Assembly (NCBI GenBank): GCA_004802705.1
Contig: SGPL01000028.1
Location: forward strand, 51,103 to 115,102
Origin: Bondarzewia mesenterica
Lineage: Eukaryota > Basidiomycota > Agaricomycetes > Russulales > Bondarzewiaceae
Direction of reading: 5' to 3'
Length of the DNA: 64,000 bases
Made by a program: the position numbers and the translations under genes
The notes under the pieces: generated by a model
What the model was told of the DNA's origin: nothing
Databases searched by the model: none
What the model saw: only the letters and a program-made list of their open reading frames with translations
In this document: positions 60,629 to 64,000 of the stretch, piece after piece
Position numbering within the stretch: the first letter of the stretch is position 1
Layout: each line of letters begins with the position of its first letter

Positions 60629-60933
60629 ATGTCCAAGGTAATTGTGCAGCGAATGCAGCGAACCCCGTTATTTCTGTGGGTCACTGACACCTGCCCTTTG
60701 GCTTTTCCGTACAGCCCGTTCTTTACACGTTTGAGCTTTCCATCTGGTCCGCAGCTGCAGAACTCGCTGTGTGAGTCTTCGATCCCAACTCTTTTCTTCT
60801 GCTTCACAGAATGTTGGTCTGACCAGAAGTTTCTCACTGTCACAGAGCAGAGCTTGACCTCGCCGATAAGGTCGAATCCAAGTTTATTGATCTTGTTCAC
60901 GGGGAGAACTTCAACCCGGAGTTCATCAAAGTC
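60629..60933 (+). pseudogene. Glutathione transferase N-terminal fragment
   Basis: Three exons encode only the start of a thioredoxin-fold glutathione transferase domain. ATG TCC AAG is followed by intron 60638-60714. Exon 2 (60715-60770) reads PVLYTFELSIWSAAAELA. After a second intron, exon 3 reads AELDLADKVESKFIDLVHGE and NFNPEFIKV. A good donor gtaagt starts at 60934. The usual next exon (NPNGT-like, with the cis-Pro loop) and the helical C-terminal domain are not found. Thirteen bases into this intron an inverted-repeat element begins, and beyond it lies a U2 gene on the other strand. The head has no frame errors and a plausible TATA box. I infer a truncated gene; a distant continuation after an unusually long intron is not excluded by this window. 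Confidence 0.75.
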
Positions 60934-60946
60934 GTAAGTGTGCCTA

Positions 60947-60985
60947 GGACCCCGGATAATAGGGGGGGAGGCCTGATCCCCAAAT
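60947..60985 (+). repeat. Left terminal inverted repeat
   Basis: GGACCCCGGATAAT, a G-rich tract, then GGAGGCCTGATCCCC. It pairs with the right end with few differences. Confidence 0.8.
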
Positions 60986-61080
60986 CCAGAAATCGGCCAA
61001 AAATCGTCGGATGAGAGGCCCAAAAATCGCTCAAATCTGTCCGGATGGAATGCGGTTTTAGCCAATTTTCTAAAAATTTC

Positions 61081-61232
61081 TCCGGAGTGGCGGATCAGGC
61101 CTCTACTTTGAAATTTTTTGTCCGGATTGAAGGATCAGGCCTCTAAAATGCGATTTTTTTTCCGGACCGCATGAATCAGGCCTCAAAACATCAGAATTAA
61201 GTCCCCCTTCATGAATCAGGCCTTCAGGCCTC
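61081..61232 (+). repeat. Array of about four 41-bp units inside the element
   Basis: Copies of (G/A)ATCAGGCCTC start at 61093, 61133, 61174 and 61214, 40-41 bases apart. In three units TCCGGA precedes it by about ten bases. Related motifs recur near the right end (about 61604, 61645 and 61736). Confidence 0.75.
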
Positions 61233-61729
61233 CAAAAACTGAATAGAATTGGTCCCGTCGCAGCTTATAAATCATCCACACTATCTATCTATGAGTACTG
61301 GTAGGTACTGGTATCATTGCTGGAGGCCGGAGATTGTTATTATCTTCAGTTCAGTCTAAATGACAAGGAGCAGGGCAGCGGAATGAAAGATGTCAACATC
61401 TTATCATTTCATTGACCGAGTCATTGTAAATTAGATGAAGGCTGCTTCTGACCACACAAAGAACTCACAAAGAAGCGACACTAAGTGACATGCTGTGACT
61501 TGTAAATACACATCAAAAAAACCATGCGTCTGATTCAAACCTGCAACCAGCTGCAACTATGTATATTTTGCCAATATCCGACCCAAATGGTCTCCAGATA
61601 GGGGATCAGGCCTCAGGCCGAGCCACCTCTCATATCCGGACTCCGGATCAGGCCTTCGTCCAAAACTTCCAAATTTTGTCCGGACTGGCATGCGTTTTGG
61701 GGGGTCAGATTTGCCAAAATTCATCCAGA

Positions 61730-61763
61730 TGGGGGCTCAGGCCTCCCCCATTATCCGGGGTCC
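61730..61763 (-). repeat. Right terminal inverted repeat
   Basis: Read on the minus strand it starts GGACCCCGGATAATG and continues GGGGAGGCCTGAGCCCCC. Confidence 0.8.
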
Positions 61764-61974
61764 TACAATAACATACATTATCAAACCATCAAGTAGCAAG
61801 GAACCATACTATCATCACAGTTCTTGATTCATCTACAACATCATGTACACAGCAGCTCATACATTGATTTAGAGTAAAAAGAAAGGATCTATTTTCCAAT
61901 CATTTGCTACCACTAGTGTAAGCCAAAAAGGCCAACATCAGAAGAAGTAGCAAAAGAAAAGAAAAAAGGATCCC

Positions 61975-62160
61975 CCCGACGACATAAGCCAGTAGTGCAG
62001 CGGCAGAGTCATCACGTCCCCGGGTTGCAAGCAGAGCCCAGGGAACAAGGGCGGCAAAAATAAGATAACCAAGAATGAGGGCGGTGCCCTCATAATAGTG
62101 GTTAAACTATTAAGAACAGATACTACACTTGATCTAAGCCAAAAGGCCAGAGTGGTGAGG
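61975..62160 (-). ncRNA. U2 spliceosomal snRNA
   Basis: The RNA that pairs with the intron branch point. On the minus strand the stem-I hairpin GGCCUUUUGGCU is at 62137-62148, followed by UAGAUCAAGUGUAGUAUCUG with the branch-pairing GUAGUA at 62121-62126. Stem IIa is at 62093-62112, a perfect stem IIb TGAGGGC/GCCCTCA at 62076-62092, and an Sm site AUUUUUG at 62055-62061. Stem III is an eight-pair hairpin at 62017-62044 and stem IV spans 61978-62013 with a loop GCUGCACUAC like the U2B'' site. A TATA box lies about 25-30 bases upstream. The common GGCUAAGAUC is GGCUUAGAUC here, and the 5' end differs from the usual sequence. Ends are approximate. Confidence 0.9.
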
Positions 62161-62183
62161 AAAAACGAACGTCTGGGAGGTCA

Positions 62184-62190
62184 TTTTATA
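62184..62190 (-). promoter_or_regulatory. TATA box of the U2 gene
   Basis: TATAAAA on the minus strand, about 25-30 bases before the expected U2 5' end. Confidence 0.6.
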
Positions 62191-63662
62191 GGAAAAGAGT
62201 CGCGCACGGACCGGAAGATACAAAGTGAACGCGGTACGGGACCACCAGGAACGCGCCGACGCGTCTGAGTATTGACGTGGAAGACATGTGTCAGCAGATT
62301 AGTCATGTCACGTGATAGAAGCCACTCGGTCGGCTCAGGCTCAGGCTGAGCGTGTTTGAACTCTGAGAGGATTTCTGACGGTGACTCCTGCAAGAAAGTT
62401 ACATAGAATACAAAGTTTGTATCGCACAGGCACGTATCATATTTATTTCTTCGTATGTAGAGAGTCCCAAAGTCACAGATGCAGACGCGACTTACGTGGC
62501 GGCTTTCGCCTTCGTACTTCCTTGAGAGACCAGTTCGCATGAAGACTTGAATTTCAGTGCGCACTTTCCCACCAAGTACCGAGTTACATTGGAAATGAAC
62601 CCGTATTTAGACACAACTGGCTAGATATGCAGCGGCGGATGCATGTCGACGAATAGATACAGGAGACGTGTTGTAGCACAGGTATAAGTAAGGTTAGGCC
62701 CCAGGCGCAGCAGGATCTCAACAAGCCATCTTCTTCGTCCTGGTTTCTGATATTCCATGGACTTTTTTTACTTGTGCTGATGTAGAACGTCTGCTCTGAG
62801 AAGCACATATGCAAGCTCGGGGCTTCATGGAAACAGTTCCATCGACCGTTGATCAACAGGCATTCCGAACCAGCTTCACGGTGGATTGTATTCATGGACC
62901 GCTCACAGAGCTCTCAGAATGCCACACACGTAGTACACGGTACACCGAGCAGCGTGTAAAACCACAACGAGCGAGCGAGTGTGTGCATAGTTTACTATCG
63001 CTAAAGTGCGAGTAAACACGGGGAAATTCAAGAGCTCTTCGCTGAACCTGGTCTACCGAGAAAAACACACACACGAATGAACGAAGAGGTCGGACGAGCC
63101 AACGTTGTCGTCTGTCAACTCTGGCCCGGGCAAAAAGGGAAGAGGGAGGGTGGTTTGATCGTGTGGCGGGAAAGAGTGAATAAATGAGCCTGAGCTGGCC
63201 CCACGAGACTCAGATGTAGGGGGTGAAGAAGAGATCAAAAGACGATGTGGCGGAACAAGCTGCGCGGGCGGAGAATGCATTAAGGAGCGGGTGACGAGCG
63301 ACAAAGGTGAAGAACAAATTGAAAAGGCAAAGGAGCACAAGAAAGGGCGGAAGCGTGCAAAACACAGCCTGGGGAAAAGAAAACTCAGCAAGTCGGAAAA
63401 CAGTTGTACAGAGCACTAAGGAAAGAGTTGTACGTATATGTGCACGCGCGCACGTCTAGAGACCTAGACTATACAAACTGAACGTGGAAGAAAGCAGATG
63501 TGACAAGAATACAAGTGCATTATGGTACGAAACGCTGATCGGGGTGGAAGGAAAACAGGAAAAAAAAGTAAAGACAGCGCTGGAGCACAAGGGACAGACT
63601 TTGTCAACGCAAGCCGAGAAACAAACGCATAAACTCACGGCCTCAGTCCTCTACAGCACAGT
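62191..63662. other. Intergenic between U2 and right-edge gene
   Basis: Several frames of 60-127 codons on either strand show no recognisable protein and none is called. The right half (63060-63640) is purine-rich on the plus strand and would be the C/T-rich 3' flank of the minus-strand gene at the edge. Confidence 0.5.
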
Positions 63663-64000
63663 TCACCGCACGGGCACGGGCAGGGCACACAGACATCCGA
63701 CGACAGAGACGCTGATCACAAACGCCAAAAACGCGCTCCGCATCACAATCTCCCACTGCGCACGCGTCACGACCGGGTTCAGCACCTTCGTCAGCGGACC
63801 AAATGCCGACACCGACCGGGAGCGCTTTTCCTGCGCCTGGATGATACGTTCATGCTCGACGGGGGACACCGGCGTAAATGTAGCGGGCGAAGGGCGGTTG
63901 CACTTGTATTGCGCACGTGCGAGCATCGCCGTCGGCGAAAGGTCCGTGCATCCCACGGGGAGCGCCTCCTCCAGCGCGCCAGGGCTCTTCTCCTGGTCAG
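63663..64000 (-). CDS. C-terminal part of a membrane protein (cut by window edge)
   Basis: The frame is open to the right edge, so the start lies outside. It reads DQEKSPGALEEALPVGCTD, then SPTAMLARAQYKCNRPSPAT, RSRSVSAFGPLTKVLNPVVT and a single C-terminal hydrophobic helix SAFLAFVISVSVVGCLCALP, ending VPVR. This is the form of a tail-anchored or last-helix membrane protein. I do not recognise the family from this piece. Codon use fits a real gene, and the stop TGA is at its left end. Confidence 0.6.
   Translation of the reverse strand, partial: DQEKSPGALEEALPVGCTDLSPTAMLARAQYKCNRPSPATFTPVSPVEHERIIQAQEKRSRSVSAFGPLTKVLNPVVTRAQWEIVMRSAFLAFVISVSVVGCLCALPVPVR

Larger units (their letters stand above)
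60947..61763. mobile_element. 817-bp MITE-like element with TIRs and TA target site
   Basis: The left end reads GGACCCCGGATAAT and the right end is its reverse complement, both flanked by TA (60945-60946 and 61764-61765). This is the target-site form of Tc1/mariner-type transposons. Similarity between the ends continues for about 35 bases through GGAGGCCTGA. The interior has no transposase frame; the longest open frames are under 80 codons. Inside are many copies of GATCAGGCCTC in both flanks of the element. It is thus a non-autonomous element in the first bases of a GST intron. Confidence 0.8.

Noticed and set aside
60373..61065. 230-codon minus-strand frame across the GST fragment and left end of the element
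   Set aside because: It is antisense to spliced GST exons and runs into the repeat; no domain.
63053..63391. 112-codon minus-strand frame near the right edge
   Set aside because: Phe/Ser/Pro/Leu-rich product of a C/T-rich 3' flank; not protein-like.

Overview
The window is nuclear DNA of a basidiomycete fungus, most likely an Agaricomycete. Genes are dense and conserved, on both strands, and cut by many introns of about 50-60 bases with GT-AG ends. Protein families and domain layouts (STRIPAK Far11, Sch9 with a C2 domain, Pho80-like cyclins, Agaricomycete-type C2H2 and Zn2Cys6 factors) fit this lineage. I recognise 25 protein genes or gene parts, one spliceosomal RNA gene and one DNA-transposon-like element; there is no prophage, CRISPR array or secondary-metabolite cluster.

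Layout. 0.3-7.6 kb: dihydroorotase, kinesin-8, p24 cargo receptor and RanBP1. 7.8-17.3 kb: mitochondrial ClpX, the splicing factor cactin, a cyclin-domain protein and an RNPS1-like RRM/SR protein. 17.5-24.1 kb: an NPC1 sterol transporter divergent from DPH1 (diphthamide synthesis). 24.2-32.3 kb: a Zn2Cys6 factor and Far11/STRIP1. 34.5-44.3 kb: a second cyclin-domain paralogue, ubiquitin-activating enzyme E1 and a Ran1-like kinase. 44.6-55 kb: a small secreted protein, a C2H2 protein, a Cyc2-like flavoprotein, Mediator MED18, BCD1, DRE2 and a forkhead factor. 55.7-59.3 kb: a small Tim17-like membrane protein and the AGC kinase SCH9. 60.6-62.2 kb: an accessory patch with an N-terminal glutathione transferase fragment, an 817-bp inverted-repeat element flanked by TA, and a U2 snRNA gene with its own TATA box. 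The right edge cuts a membrane-protein gene.

The genes do not form an operon-like pathway. They are housekeeping and signalling genes, several in divergent or closely convergent pairs (DHOase/kinesin, ClpX/cactin, NPC1/DPH1, E1/kinase, MED18/BCD1).

The most striking signal is a set of apparent single-base frame breaks in otherwise well conserved genes (dihydroorotase, NPC1 three times, SCH9 twice, probably kinesin-8 and the Tim17-like gene). Each lies in a mononucleotide run, and each is cured by removing one base. One consistent direction in essential genes points to consensus errors rather than decay, but it decides how these proteins should be read. Other points of interest are the 817-bp element with a roughly 41-bp internal repeat inside or next to the glutathione transferase remnant, the U2 gene, micro-exons that encode the ClpX P-loop and the zinc-cluster DNA-binding domain, an ATG-only first exon and a GC-AG intron in Far11, and the pair of cyclin paralogues.
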